Under the pieces are notes generated by a model. That model did not search any database and was not told the origin of the DNA. It saw only the letters and a program-made list of their open reading frames with translations. A DNA stretch of 64,000 nt from contig NC_092580.1 of assembly GCF_037975245.1 (NCBI RefSeq), positions 5,308,501 to 5,372,500 on the forward strand, written 5' to 3'. This document shows, piece after piece, positions 50,946 through 63,439 of this stretch. The position numbers and the translations under genes are program-made. Origin of the DNA: Apostichopus japonicus. Lineage: Eukaryota > Echinodermata > Holothuroidea > Aspidochirotida > Stichopodidae. Every line of letters begins with the position of its first letter. Position 1 is the stretch's first letter.

Positions 50946-51440
50946 AACACATACTGCTAAATGGTTACTCATTACAATGGGGTCTATTAAATAGCTCATT
51001 GCTGGATAATTACACATACTGCTAAATGGTCATTAATTACAATGGGTCTACGAAATAGCTCATTGCTGGATAATTACATGTACTGCTAAATGGTCACTAG
51101 TTTCAATGGGTCTATGAAATAGCTCATTGCTGGATAATTACATGTACTGCTAAATGGTCACTAATTTCAATGGGTCTACGAAATAGCTCATTGCTGGATA
51201 ATTACACGTACTGCTAAATGGTCACTAATTTCAATGGGTCTACGAAATAGCTCATTGCTGGATAATTACACATACTGCTAAATGGTCACTAATTTCAATG
51301 GGTCTACGAAATAGCTCATTGCTGGGTAATTACACATACTACAAAATGGTCACTCATTACAATGGGTCTATAACATAGCTCATTGCTGGATAATTACATA
51401 TACTGCTAAATGGTCACTAATTACAATACATTCGTAAAAC
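50946..51440. repeat. 64-bp minisatellite
   Basis: TACTGCTAAATGGTCACTAA recurs at 50952, 51017, 51081, 51145, 51209, 51273, 51337 (variant) and 51401, period 64. Each unit also has AATAGCTCATTGCTGGATAA. Confidence 0.93.
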
Positions 51441-54125
51441 TAGGTCATTGGTTTGTATTAAATCTAAATAAGTTATGGATTGAGTGCTCATTAAGATGGC
51501 TATTTTTGCAACATTTGAAAAGAAAATGATTTTCTTTCTATTTATTAAAGGTTAATGGGCGATTCACGCCCTCCCCAAAATTGAAAGTTAATATGTCACA
51601 CATGATAACTTTTCCATTTCTGATATCTCCTCATAATTTTGCAATATTTATACGTATCCCAGAATTGCTTGGAGGACTTTTGTCTCCTTTTCTGCCATTG
51701 TAGATTTTTTTTTATTTACACAGGAATAGTTTGTATTACATTTGACGGACCAACATTTCATAAAGTTTTTTCTCTTTTGTGCGACAAAGTTTAATATTTT
51801 ACTTCTTAGACTGCAATACACACTTTGTGTTTTACTTTCTGTTCTTCGATGGTAACAAATTTGTTGTATCAGAAAAAAGAGTTCCTTGTATTTTCACTAA
51901 AATGTGTTTCAAAAAACTTGATAAAACTGCGCTTGTAACAAAACTGTATATATGCCATAAGAAGACATGAAGCCATGTATAATTTTGAACAATAATGCAA
52001 CAGGTTAGCTACATATTTGTATCAATGATTTCTGTATTGGGGTGGGGGGGGGGGTGTTTACCTCGTAAACAAACCAATTCATTTTACCCTATATGAATAG
52101 GACTTACAACATGGGAGGAAAGGAATAAATTGCTTTCAACCAAAAACAACTTTCTTGAAGCAATTACAGAACCTTTATGCATTTAATTGTAAATTTAATC
52201 AAGCCTACAGTGGTTAAAGTGGTGAACAAATCCATTGATCTTCCATAGTTAACACTCAAGACATTTTTCATATTTTAGGCACAGAAATAACATTGATAAT
52301 GTTTGAAATTGTTCCACTTGGAATACATTATTTGAGGTTAAACTTGTCTAGTGAAATTAATGACCTTCATTGGCATGGGATTTTAGTATCTTGACAGGGC
52401 AGAAAATTTGTTAAATTTTTCCTCAAAATGCTCCTTTAAACATCTGGACATGAGCAAGATGCATGCAATGTATGTTATGTTCAAGATTTCAAACAATAGC
52501 AAGATTTTTTTGAGTTTTTTTTTGTACATTTTGTCCTATTTATGTTTTAAACAATGTTCTGTTTTTTACTGGTAGAGGGAAATCTTAACTTCACAGATAT
52601 ATATTATTTTGCAATCGTTGTTGTTATTATTATCAAAAGTACACTTTTTTTTCCCTACAAAAACGTGTGAAATAATTCTTTCTTTTGAGGAAGAAATTAC
52701 AGAGATGGCTACTAACTATTTGCTTTCAATTTTATCCATATCATGCAACAGATTTAGAATATTTCCCTCTTAATCTGTTTATGTAAATATCAAAGGTTAC
52801 TAGATGGGTAAATAGTGATTGTGGGTGGGGTGGGGAGGGGGTAGACGAGGATTGATGGGTGAAAATAGGAACATTTGGTGCCAGGGACCAAGGTTTGTAA
52901 TATTTCATACACTGCATTATATCGTTTTGTAATATTTGATTTCAACATTATTAAGGGAAAATAAACTTGAGAAATATAAGATCATACATTCATTTGTTTT
53001 CATTTAACTTACAGTTACACCTTTTATTTATTGTTTTGAGAAGAGAAAGATTATTCACGACAAATAGTTCTAAAAATTTTGTGCTACAGAATAGTAGTTT
53101 GAGGAATGAAGCAAAGAGCATAAGTGACCATTATTTAATTTCTAGCACATATTGGTGGTTAAGCTGATGTTCTTGAAGGTTGTTATAAATTCATATATTT
53201 CTGTTGAAAAAATTTCTTGCTTATATTTCATTGCATATTTTCTAATTCCTACCACATCATGTTTGGCCACTATTGGCTTGTAAATAGTTTACCAAGTATT
53301 GACAACTTCCATTACAATTTGTTAAATTAAGACACCACCCTCACTGTTTAGTTCAGAAGCAAGTAGATTGAACTATTTTGCTGTAAACTTTAAGTAAATA
53401 TTTTATCTTACAGATTCTCATGGTTTTGTACCTTACTATTAATCCCATGAAAGGTGATATTAACACTGCTTCACATTATAAATTTTATAATTCTCTGGGT
53501 CTTGGTTTAAGAGTTCAAATCCTGGTAAGTCTAGAACAGTTCATAAGTTTTCTTATTTTTAATCATTTCCATAAATTCTTATCTTCGAAATAACGAAGGA
53601 AACTTGAAGCTTTGAGCAGTTTTCTTCATGCCTTTTTTTTTATGGTTTTACAAGCATCAAAGGAGTCTTGTGCTCGGCTTTCACAGCACATATTTGTCTT
53701 CTTCATAGTCACATGCATAGCTAAGTATAAGTACTGTAAGACAAGTACTGAACTCCAGGGAAGGTATTAAGGTGATATTAGTATAAACTAACACAAAGGT
53801 TAAATTAAAAAAACGTTATGAAATGTGTCAAACCACATAAATAGTTGCAATTGAATAATGAGGTCACGACAACATCCAAGGATTCCTCAATCAAATCTCA
53901 TTCAAGCAGAAAGGGTTTTTAAACTTATCTTTTACATTAGAAATGTGTTTAGTGCCAGCAATGTTTTTGTCGCCAAGTCTACACAGTTCATTTACTACAT
54001 ACCACTCTGTTCCCTACATAATGTGGAAACAGTTGCAATATCCATTTCAGTTTTCCTTAATGCTGATATGAACTTTCACAAGTTAAAATATGAAAAAAAC
54101 ATCATGACCAAGACTTTATCTTTAA
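51441..54125. other. AT-rich intergenic DNA, no gene seen
   Basis: Only short frames and homopolymer tracts (G run near 52041-52053). No exon, RNA gene or transposon end was recognised. Confidence 0.5.
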
Positions 54126-54199
54126 GATGTTTCTCCATACCCTATTAAACTTTAACAAACCAGTGATTTTTTACTCATGCCTTGCAATTTCTTTCTTAC

Positions 54200-54331
54200 C
54201 TTCTTTCTCCACAGTAAATCTGTTTGCCCAAAGTCGTACCGGAGTTCTTGACCATGTTTCATGTCTTTTAGGGCAAACAAACAGAGACAGACTCTTCCTT
54301 CAAGTATTTGTTTCTTCATAACAGAATTGGC
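54200..54331 (-). pseudogene. KMT5A-like SET-domain exon, truncated (copy A)
   Basis: On the minus strand this reads ANSVMKKQILEGRVCLCLFA and LKDMKHGQELRYDFGQTDLL-WRKK up to a GTAAGA donor. CLCLFALKD...GQELRYDFG is the C-terminal part of a SET methyltransferase domain (the ELxYDYG block that completes the catalytic site). Homology with copy B stops abruptly at 54331, before the VNDE block, and no other SET exon follows upstream in this copy. It is therefore a gene fragment. Confidence 0.75.
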
Positions 54332-55059
54332 AAATTTTATTTTTGTCGACATGTGAATAGGCTGGCTTCTCCCATTTGACTGATTGCAGTGTTAAGCAAA
54401 ATTTGGTTGGCATATGGTGCCAGCACTCCCTTGTCCCTACCTTATAAACACCCATCCCTCTCTCCCCAGTCCTCCCCTCTTCCCAATTTATTATTCTTAG
54501 CTCCACGATCCACTTCCAGGTGACTACATGTAAAACTTGTAAGCATGGCTATGCATTTTTTTTGTTTTTCATTAAAAAAAAATGTTTTTTCTTCTAAACA
54601 AATGTTTAGGCTAGATTTTCTGCACTTAACTTAGTGGATTGCTTTGTGCCAGCCACTCCCTACCTCTAGAAAAAAAGTTCCTCCCTCTCTTCCACATTCC
54701 ACAAAACATTAAATATCAACCTCTGTCCATGCTACCCTGAGTCCTCCCCCCCCCCCTCCCTCCATCTGAAAAATCTTCTGAAAGGAGACTTTTATTTGTA
54801 GAAATGTGTACCTAAAATTCTAGGGTAAGTTAGGTTACTCCCAAAAAATTACTAGTGCCTTTCATTTTCTCCCGGCAATAATAACATCCTTCTCACAAAT
54901 TAGTGATTGATATAGTCAAAATTTGAACCCTGGATGTTGTGAATATTTATAGAAAAAAATATGCATATTTTGTTCTTAAATAATCTCCTTCTTTCTGCTC
55001 ACCACCATCCCTCCATCTGTACAACCATTATAATGATACAGTAATGTTATCAAGACCAA

Positions 55060-55082
55060 CTCCCCCACCCCCCCCCCCCCCA
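55060..55082. repeat. Poly-C tract
   Basis: A CCCCCACC then C-run of about 20 bases within copy A. It gives the false proline/glycine-rich frames on both strands around 55028-55265. Confidence 0.8.
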
Positions 55083-56960
55083 GAGAAGGAAAGTGTCATA
55101 AAGTTCCATAAAGCTGTTTCAACAGTACTCTGCATTACCCTGGTACTATACATATTACAAAATATGAGACAGACACTGGGCATGATCCAATCCCCCTCAC
55201 CCCCACCCCTCCCCACAGGTGGCAGGACGGAAAATTGGATTGTCTTGATAATAGTACTCCATTGAGCAACAATAAATGGAGGTACTTTAAACTTGATAAA
55301 TTTACCTCAATGGGACATTCAATCATCTTATGTGTTCATGTAGAATATATGAGAACAGTTTGGATAGTAAAGATTTCCAGTTGGCCTTTCTTATGTAGTA
55401 TGTAAGCTAATGCTTGATCAATTACACTTTGAAAGCCAAAACCACATTCTGTAGAATACTTTCAAGTGGTTACTGTAAGCTCTTGTTTAGGGTTTATCAT
55501 TCAGGTATGTTATTGCCCCGACTTTTCCAACATTTGAATCCCACAATCAATAAGAACATTTCTTGTCAAGTTCTAAAATACAAGTTCTAAAATTTTACTA
55601 AAATACTTTTCTCTGTTACCTTGCTGATTGATTTCTAATGGTGGTCTTTCTTCAGGAAACACTTACCACAGTTAGAGGTTGAAAAAGTTAGAGATATCTT
55701 TGAAGCCCAGCAAAAGATTAAAACCCTCTATCATACTTAGTCTTGTTAAGACCATAGTTTAAGCTACTTCAGTGTACACTGGGTACACCTTCCTTCTTTA
55801 CACAAAGCTGAACACATTTTTGCTCAGAGTGCCACCCCCCCATACTTGATGTTTATATTCATTCCTAGGATTTTGTACATTTCTCAATAGTTATCTTATC
55901 ATTCTGAGCTAAACGGTCTTTTGGATGTTTTAAGGCAGATTTGCCAAAGTAAAGTGAAGCAGCTAAGCAGATAGCCAGAAGGGCTCACTCCTTCATACAT
56001 TCATGTATGTCCTGCATCCCACCCTCATGATTTGTTCTGTAAGAAACTGATCACCATGGCATAACAATTTGTACAAATCCCGCATCTCTTATATGAATAA
56101 AGATTCATGTTGTTTGGAGGAATGTCCAAGATGTTTGTAACGGACAGAATCCTCAGCCAGGTGGTATTCAGTGAACGATCTCCTTCAGATACTGGGTATA
56201 CTGGAATTTATCTTAAACATGTTTCTCCATACCCTACTAAAGTTTAACTATGAAGTAAATATTTACTCATGCCTTGCAATTTCTTTCTTACCTTCTTTCA
56301 CCACGGTAAATCTGTTTGCCCATAGTCGTACCGAAGTTCTTGACCATGTTTTATGTCTTTTAGGGCAAACAAACAGAGACAGACTCTTCCTTCAAGTATT
56401 TGTTTCTTCATAACAGAATTGGCCTCCCTGCCAATCTCATCATTTACCATCTTTGCAACACAGGCTGTGTCTGTAGCATCAATACTGAGGGCAACAAATT
56501 GAAAGTTTAAGTGGATTATAAAAATAATTCAGAATGACTATGAAACCAAAGGAGCAGGACTGAACAACTGTAAAAGTTGACACACTGTATAGAGAGCTAC
56601 ATAGACAGATCACCCATTGTATATGATAGTACAAGCCAAAATGAAGTTTTGACAGGTTAAATAGGAAAATGAATGTAACATTCTGGAGGAATTTGATTCA
56701 AGTCATATGTTTTGATGTACATTTGAAGTTGTCTCTTTTCACACAAAAGTCAACCCTAAGCATCAAGTATGATTCCTGATTTGCAAGTTATTCATTCCAA
56801 GGTGCAAACATACAGTAGTTTGTGAAAGGTAAAAAAAAAACGCTTTGTTGTCAGTGCGTAACTATGACATCACCCTCGTTTGCTTCAAGTCCACTTCTGG
56901 TGAAAAATCAGTGTAATTCAAAGGTGATATCTCGCTCCATCAGACAAATCTTTGGAAAGT

Positions 56961-57154
56961 AGACTAGGTTTTGTTGATGTATGTTATGATTCATCCAGTT
57001 GTAGTATAATGAATGAAATTATAAATCAAATACTGGACTGACCTTTAGTACTTGCAGTTGCCAGATGAAGTTCAATGATATTGGACGAAAATTTGCAAGT
57101 ACTAAAGGTCAGTCCAGTATTTGATTTATAATTTCATTTATTAGACTAGGTTTT
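56961..57154. mobile_element. Hairpin insertion flanked by 12-bp direct repeats
   Basis: 57012-57056 and 57094-57138 are perfect 45-base inverted copies (first arm begins AATGAAATTATAAATCAAAT) separated by 37 bases. AGACTAGGTTTT occurs at 56961-56972 and 57143-57154, flanking the insert. The paralogous site in copy A (about 54780) lacks the insert. It is a fold-back element or a templated insertion. Confidence 0.8.
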
Positions 57155-58075
57155 ATTTGTAGAAATATGCAGAGAATATTCTCAGGGAATTTAGGCTACG
57201 CCATGAAAAATAGTAGTGCCTTTCATTTTCTCCTGGTAATAATAAAATCCTACTCACAAATTAGCAAGTAGTGTGACATTCAAACCCTCCATATTGTGAA
57301 TATTTATAGAACAAAATATGCATTTCAAAGTTTAAATTGTTATCCTTAATGTTGTGAATAGTCAAAGAAAAATAAACATTTACAGACCATAATATGGGAA
57401 GCAAACATTTTAACTTACCATTCTATAGTCCACCATTCTCATAAAAGTACAAGAAGGTGTTGCCATCTTCCTTGGTTCTAGCTATTTTGGATGCCTCCTC
57501 AGGAGAAATTATTTCTCCTCTATAGTCTAGCTAGAAATCCCCTTGTCTGATTCCTTTGTTGCAAACACTCCTCTTCCTGTCAAGATGTCAAAAAAGGAAT
57601 GGATTGAAAAAGATTTTCTGATACAGGGAAAGAAAATAGAAGAGTTCTTTGATGTTGTGTCCAATGTCTTCAATCTTGGACAGCCTCACTTCCCGCGTTC
57701 CATATCGGATTGGGAACAATCACAGAAGGCCATACACAGTTGGTGTTTTACGAGTGATTTTGTTCTTAAATAATCTCCCTTCTTTCTGCTCACCCCCATC
57801 CCTCCATCTGTACAACCATTATAATGAAACAGTAATGTTATCAAGACCAACTCTTCTAAATGAACACCCCCCATCCCCCCACTCACAAAAAGGACAAAAC
57901 AAAATGAGAGAGACACTTGGCATGACCCCTCATCCCCCCACCCCAATCCCAGTGGCAGGAAGAAAATTTTCTTTGTATTCATAATAGTATTCCATTGAGC
58001 AACAGTAAATGGCGGTACTTTCCATATTGGAACTAAATCAATTTACCTCACTGGGACATTCAGTCATCTTGTGTG

Positions 58076-59787
58076 TAGGCTTGCACGGTAAACCGGTTTT
58101 AGTACCGAAACCGGTTTTTTCCGACCGAATTTCGGTACTATTTTTTATTTTAAGAAAACCGAAAAACCGAAAAAACCGGAAAAAACCGAAATGTGAATTG
58201 CAAAAACTGAAAAAAAAAAAGGTTTGTTGACTTTGGTTTCTCCTTTTTACTGTTCTTTTTGCAATATGAAAGTAACTTGCAACAAGAGAAAGCTTTTCTG
58301 ATAGACGACATTGTCAGCTACGATCCGCACATGCCATAACCAGTGCTTGAGGGTGGATAGCTAGGCCTAACATTAGGCTATGCAGCCCATATATGCGTGC
58401 ATCAGTTAGGCGACCTTGTAGTATTGAACTGACCTTGGTGGCCAACGTTAGTAGTTGTGAGAAGTACACACTCAAATGACGAGATGCAGTTCAAAATAAA
58501 TTGTTACAATCAAAGTGTTTGTCCTCTTTGTGTTCTTACTATTTAACTTCAATTAAATAGTAGAGGATATGGAGAAAATCTTTTCAAACACATTGATCAC
58601 AGTTCGTGTTCAAAAAATGAACGTTAAAACTTGAAAGATACATTGCGCAATCCACAATACAATACGACATGTACAGTCGCAGGGGAGGGGGGGGCTCTGT
58701 GAGTTTAACAACTAAGATGTAACAAGTATCATTAGAACAATCACGGGGGGGGGGCTCTGAGTTTAACAACTAAGATGCAACAAGTAACTTTAGAACAATC
58801 GCGGGGGGGGGAAGTTGAATTTAACAACTAAGATGCAACAAGTAACATTAGAACAATCACAGTCCATTATTCACAAGAGACACCTGGCGTCAGGCTTGAG
58901 TCAAGGAATATTAAAGGAGTAAAAATGTTGCATACATGGCTGAAAATTACAGCTGTTGCTGTTGTGACAATTCTCCTTTGTACGCTAATGGATTTTATTT
59001 TCTTTGTAATTTTCCTTTAAACCTTTCTTCTTATCAGTTATCAGACAAGGCGTCTCTCAGGTGGTTTTTCGTTTACGTTGATGAACACATGTTTCCAACT
59101 TAAACGTTAACAATTTACATTCTTTGCCGACCTAATCCCGCTTTTGCCAGTGATATTTTTCAACTTGTACTTGAAAGTGTAGACGGTAAATTCTCTTCAC
59201 TCTTTGAAGAGAAATTTATTTTACCGCCAAGATACCACCCGCGAACATGGCTAGAGCCTCGTGCAATTTGGTACCTTCATTGGACCAATCATATTGTAAA
59301 GCATTTTTTTACGATCTCCAGTTGGTCATAATGGGGTTTATGCTCGGCCCTCATCTCCGAAAATATAACATATAATATAACATGACCGTCATATTTTTTT
59401 TCTGAACACGAATTTGAACTTCGTGAAGTACAGTAAACACAAGACAAACGATACGTGTACGTGATGTTAAAACTTTAAGAAAAAATTTCACTAACACATT
59501 TCTTTTCGACATATTTACTTTAGTTTAGTTCTTCTTGGGTTATAAAATGAGAGTAATGAAGGCAGTAACGTTTCTTGAATTTATTATTCTTATTTTTAAC
59601 AATTTACTGAGAACGAACAGACTTGAACCCGCTGTTGATAAAGCTTCAAAAATACGCATCTTAGCGATCGAGATTTGGATGTTTTCAATGCAATTCAGTA
59701 GGGGAAAAAAAACCGGTTTTTGAGCCAGATTCGGTTTTTTGCTAGAGAAAAACCGGTTGTAAGTTTTCACGAAACCGTGCAAGCTTA
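58076..59787. mobile_element. Non-autonomous hAT-like transposon, 1712 bp
   Basis: Terminal inverted repeats TAGGCTTGCACGGT (left) and TAAGCTTGCACGGT (right, reverse complement), one mismatch in 14. An exact 8-bp duplication CTTGTGTG lies at 58068-58075 and 59788-59795. Subterminal AAACCGGTTTT motifs occur at both ends. The empty site is preserved in copy A near 55325-55345. Eight-base target duplication with TA(G/A)G ends is typical of the hAT superfamily. No transposase frame is seen. Confidence 0.9.
58675..58865. repeat. ~65-bp tandem repeat inside the hAT-like element
   Basis: Three copies of a G-run followed by AGTTTAACAACTAAGATGCA, ACAAGTAAC and TTAGAACAATC at about 62-66 base spacing. 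Confidence 0.85.
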
Positions 59788-60179
59788 CTTGTGTGTTCAT
59801 TTAGAATATGAGAACAGTTTGGAAAGTAAAGACCTCAAGGTCAGTGCTTTTTGAAAACTTCTAGTAATTTAAGCATGCCAAAATTTAGGGCCAATACAGA
59901 CTACCTTTAACATACTGTACTCCAATGTCAGTAAAAGCAATTTGACCAACGTTCAAGTTGAAATTTTTAGTGTTAGTTTTATAGTTTAAGCTGTGGATCA
60001 TTTCCCACTTGAATTTGATGCACTATCATACAGAATATCCTAAAAAGGCATTAAATGATTTTTTTTTACATCTTACCAATGGTATCAATGATGAACCTCA
60101 CTTGAAAGTCTTCCTTATCACACTCTGATTGTACATGATGGAGGCAGTCCTGGTGTAGGGTGATCCTTTTATGAAACTA

Positions 60180-63100
60180 CATAAAAAAGAGAGATAACAT
60201 CACAAAACATTTAGAATCATAAAAACAGTACACATGCAATGACATTGAAAGCAGTAAGTTAAAAGCAGAAGCAAAACTGGATGATGCCCCATAAGTCGCC
60301 GCTTAAGAAATAATTACTACTGTTTAATATAATAATAGGTAGAAAGTTTAAAGAAAGAATTCTTTAAAATGGTTTATTTGATTTTTTATTTCCATTTTGT
60401 ATCAGAGACATGTTGCTCTCAAAATGAATATTTGTTAAAAACAAATCCAAGTGGCAAGGTATGATCCAGAGTAGTTTAGACTCACAGCAACTTTTGATTA
60501 TTTATAGCTTTCACACCAAAGATAGCCACTATAAGTACCAGCGTAACCAGCCATAACTAGTGATTATCTAATGACAGATGATATTTCCTTTTGCACAAGT
60601 GTAGATTCCAAATTCATTTATAATCAAATGAGTTATTGGTTAAATGATAAAAAGCAGGTTGGAGTGGAAATAGACCCTTATAAAATGGGAGTTTTCATTT
60701 GCATTCAGTAATTATTTTGTTATTTTGAGGTTAATAGAAAGGGGCTGGTTTAGAAAAAATCATGGTCCATGGTAGCCCCTACTTTAAAGGTACAGAAATA
60801 TTGCAGCACTCTATCAGTACCTGTTGGCCAACAGCCGGCTGTATGTTTAAAGTAAGGTTTTGCAGCTGATAAACTTTTGCAGAACTTTGCTTAAAACTAA
60901 CTTGTTAGTTTTGTTGAAATACCAACAAAGACATCAGGTGAAATTTGTCAAATGTAGAGATAATTGTTTATAGACCTAACTTGATCAGTACCTCAAAACA
61001 AAATTGTGATCTCTAGAGTGACTCACCATGACCAACTGGAATATGCACTCAACAATTAGCTTTGAATATATAAACATTTTTTGCACAGTAAATGTGTGAA
61101 GAAATTCTAGTTTCTGTATGTAAGTTACTGTTACATTTTCTTGAAAGTAATTATCAAAATATATGAAAATGCATTTAAGAAGTAGAAGCTTCTATACTAT
61201 GTTTTCATTCATCAACATTTTGGCAGTTTGAGAAGATAACAGGTCATTTTGTCCCACTACCAGTTTGCACACTACCAGTGTGCCTCCCAAGTAGAAATCC
61301 TTTCAAATTCCCACATACCTAACAGTTTGCCTCCTCACATCTATCCAATGGGTACTTTTAAAAATTGCCAGATGCTGTTATGAATATTCAAATATTAGGA
61401 TTAACTCTCAGATATTAGTGACAAAATGTCATGTTCAGCAAATTTAGAGCGGAATATCATATGTTCAGACAGGTACTTTATTGCTGAGAAGTGATGAAGG
61501 TCAAATGTGGGTCATCAACATGCATAAATTTGATGTGATTTAAGTAACAATGAAGTTTTAATTTCATTGTTTAGATATAAAAAGTTGTAAATAAGGACAA
61601 TGTTCCACATGAACAATTTACTTAAATGGCACAGGCCTTGGCAACTCATGAACATATGCCATCAATGCCAACAACCAATCAGGTGATGAGCTGAGACTTG
61701 TAATCACATCAGCAACTTAAAGGAATTAAACCAATGCTCCCCTCTAAGATCACTACTCTCAGCTTATTCATCAGAGTCATCCAGGCGCCTGATAGACAAC
61801 AGCAATAGGACAAACCAAACTTTTCAAACCTACTTTTCTAATATCAAGTATCACCTGTACTCATGTACACATTCCATCAATGACAAGGACCATGTGTCGA
61901 GCTGAGACTTGCAATCTCATCCACTCAGGAAGGATAATTAAAATTCATCATATAAGTAAGATATTTTGTAACATTTTAGTTCAATAACACTATTTTCATT
62001 TTTAAGATGTAATGGCTGAATTGTATGCATTTATGATGGTATTTCTTTGCTCTACCATGTGGTGAGCAAGTTGAGCAGGAGCCAGTAGGAGTCAGCCTTG
62101 CTAGAAGTTAACCTTAGACAAAACAAAAATAATAATTTGCATGCAGAGAGGAAAAATGTTCTTTTTCAATCAGTTTAGTTACTGAAATATAATGGAATAT
62201 ATGCATTCGTACTGTCCAACAAAAATGTCATTTTGGGGTTCAATTTTTTTAAATTTGATTTTGAATTCATCAATCTTTTTCTTCATTAGGATCACAACAG
62301 GAAAATGAGCATTTTATCCACTTGTGTAATCATTGTATGGACACTTGCCTAGTGGCCCTGGGCATGCTGGGTGAGACCTGCCCCAGCTGACAGCCCTTTC
62401 AGCTGCCCTACTAAATTGGGAGGGTCATAAAGAGAGGAGAATTGTTTTCAACAAGGAAAACTAGCTAGACTTAAATGTCAATATGGTACTATCCATGATT
62501 AGACTCTTGCTGGTAATTGTTAAGGAATAATTCATGTTTATAGATTTTGTGTAGTTTCATGAATGAAAGTTTCTTGGATCACCTCATGACGGCATCAGCA
62601 GTGGGTTTGGAAAGTGGGGTGGCCAAATTTGAATCTTCTCACTTAACAAGTACATCAGTGGCGCACAAAGCATGATATTTTCTTTGGATCACACAAATAG
62701 CTGCATAGAGCCTTGATGTCTGAATAAGGGGCAGGGGTCTGAGGGGAGGGGTGTCCATAGCTTATTTCCCAGATTTAGCCATGTGTTTGGCTCTGAAATT
62801 ATGGTATCTGCATAAAGTGAATCAGAGAAACAAAACTGAAGGTTTTGGGGAAAAGAGCAATGGTCCACCCTTTCTTACCTTCCCTCCTCCCTCCCATGTT
62901 ATCCAATCCACCCCCCCTCCCTATCACACCTTCTCATGTTATAGATGTTTAGTGGGACAAGATTAAAATAGAAGGCAGATACTGAGATACCAATAGATTA
63001 GCACTAAAAATTGGAAACGCAAACTAACATGGCCAAAGCTATTTGTTATAGGCCTCAGTAAACCAAGCCCAATCACTAATATTCATGAGTTGTGCACCAA

Positions 63101-63300
63101 AACAATAGGGATCACCAACTTCCCAACTTATTAACCAAGTATGGTATCACTCTAGTATGCATTTTGTAGAGATATTTTGTTCACAAGCTCATTGTCACAT
63201 ACACTCCCAGACACCAACTTGATTGCATAAATTTTAGTTGCCTCCAGTATGTGAAGTAATTAACAAGGAGCCAATCAATTGTTTCAAGACAATACAACTC
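60180..63300. other. AT-rich DNA, no gene seen
   Basis: Possibly intron or flank of the SET fragment. A weak two-fold repeat (CATCAATG...GAGCTGAGACTTG) occurs around 61640-61715 and 61870-61920. No splice-bounded frame was recognised. Confidence 0.45.
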
Positions 63301-63302
63301 AC

Positions 63303-63374
63303 TGATGTATGGTGTTTTCTCCTTCTTCAGCATCATAACTACTGTGTTTATATCTTCGGCATCAATCATTTTGT
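63303..63374 (-). CDS. Candidate exon of unknown function (possibly upstream of the SET gene)
   Basis: On the minus strand, between the acceptor CTTTTATATAG and the consensus donor GTGAGT, the frame reads DKMIDAEDINTVVMMLKKEK, TPYI. It is mildly charged and helix-like, and no family is recognised. Its place, about 3 kb upstream of the SET exon at 60176 on the same strand, would allow it to be an earlier exon, but this is inference. Confidence 0.3.
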
Positions 63375-63439
63375 CTATATAAAAGAAAAATATGTAATGA
63401 CAACCTAGACCAGTAGAAATATCATGGCTTGCTTGCACT

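Larger units (their letters stand above)
54126..55370. repeat. Segmental duplication, copy A
   Basis: Matches copy B (56217-59830) in ordered blocks: the SET exon (54126-54331), AGTGCCTTTCATTTTCTCCC (54855 region), TTCTTAAATAATCTCCTTCT (54975), CCATTATAATGATACAGTAA (55026) and GGGACATTCAATCATCTTAT to GAGAACAGTTTGGA (55311-55364). Copy A lacks about 430 bases containing the central SET exon and lacks two insertions found in copy B. Confidence 0.85.
56217..59830. repeat. Segmental duplication, copy B, with two insertions
   Basis: Corresponds to copy A (54126-55370) in the same order and direction. Extra relative to A: a 182-bp hairpin-bearing insert (56973-57154), the central SET exon region (about 57330-57757) and a hAT-like element (58076-59787). 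Copy B retains more of the SET gene and so is closer to the ancestral arrangement. Confidence 0.82.
56292..60176 (-). pseudogene. KMT5A-like SET-domain methyltransferase gene fragment, decayed (copy B)
   Basis: Three minus-strand exons with GT/AG borders: 60176-60077 (FHKRITLHQDCLHHVQSECD, KEDFQVRFIIDTI), 57576-57419 (GRGVFATKESDKG; then DYRGEIISPEEASKIARTKE, DGNTFLYFYENGG) and 56484-56292 (CIDATDTACVAKMVNDEIG, REANSVMKKQILEGRVCLCL, FALKDIKHGQELRYDYGQTD). GRGVFA, YRGE, IDAT, VND and ELRYDYG are the successive SET-domain blocks, most like KMT5A (SETD8)-type histone/protein lysine methyltransferases. The middle exon is two bases short (deficits at 57539-57542 and near the GGTGG before its donor) and has TAG at 57531-57533; the last has TGA where copy A has AGA. 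The hAT-like element lies in its first intron. Probably not functional. Confidence 0.8.

Noticed and set aside
54127-54321. Duplicated + strand frames (MFLHTLL...LFLQVFVSS) at 54127 and 56171
   Set aside because: Both are antisense to the conserved SET-domain exon. The minus strand explains the conservation.
57543-57773. 76-residue + strand frame beginning MSDSFVANTPLPVK
   Set aside because: Its first part is antisense to the SET exon (GRGVFATKE), which has splice signals and family motifs. The rest has no support.
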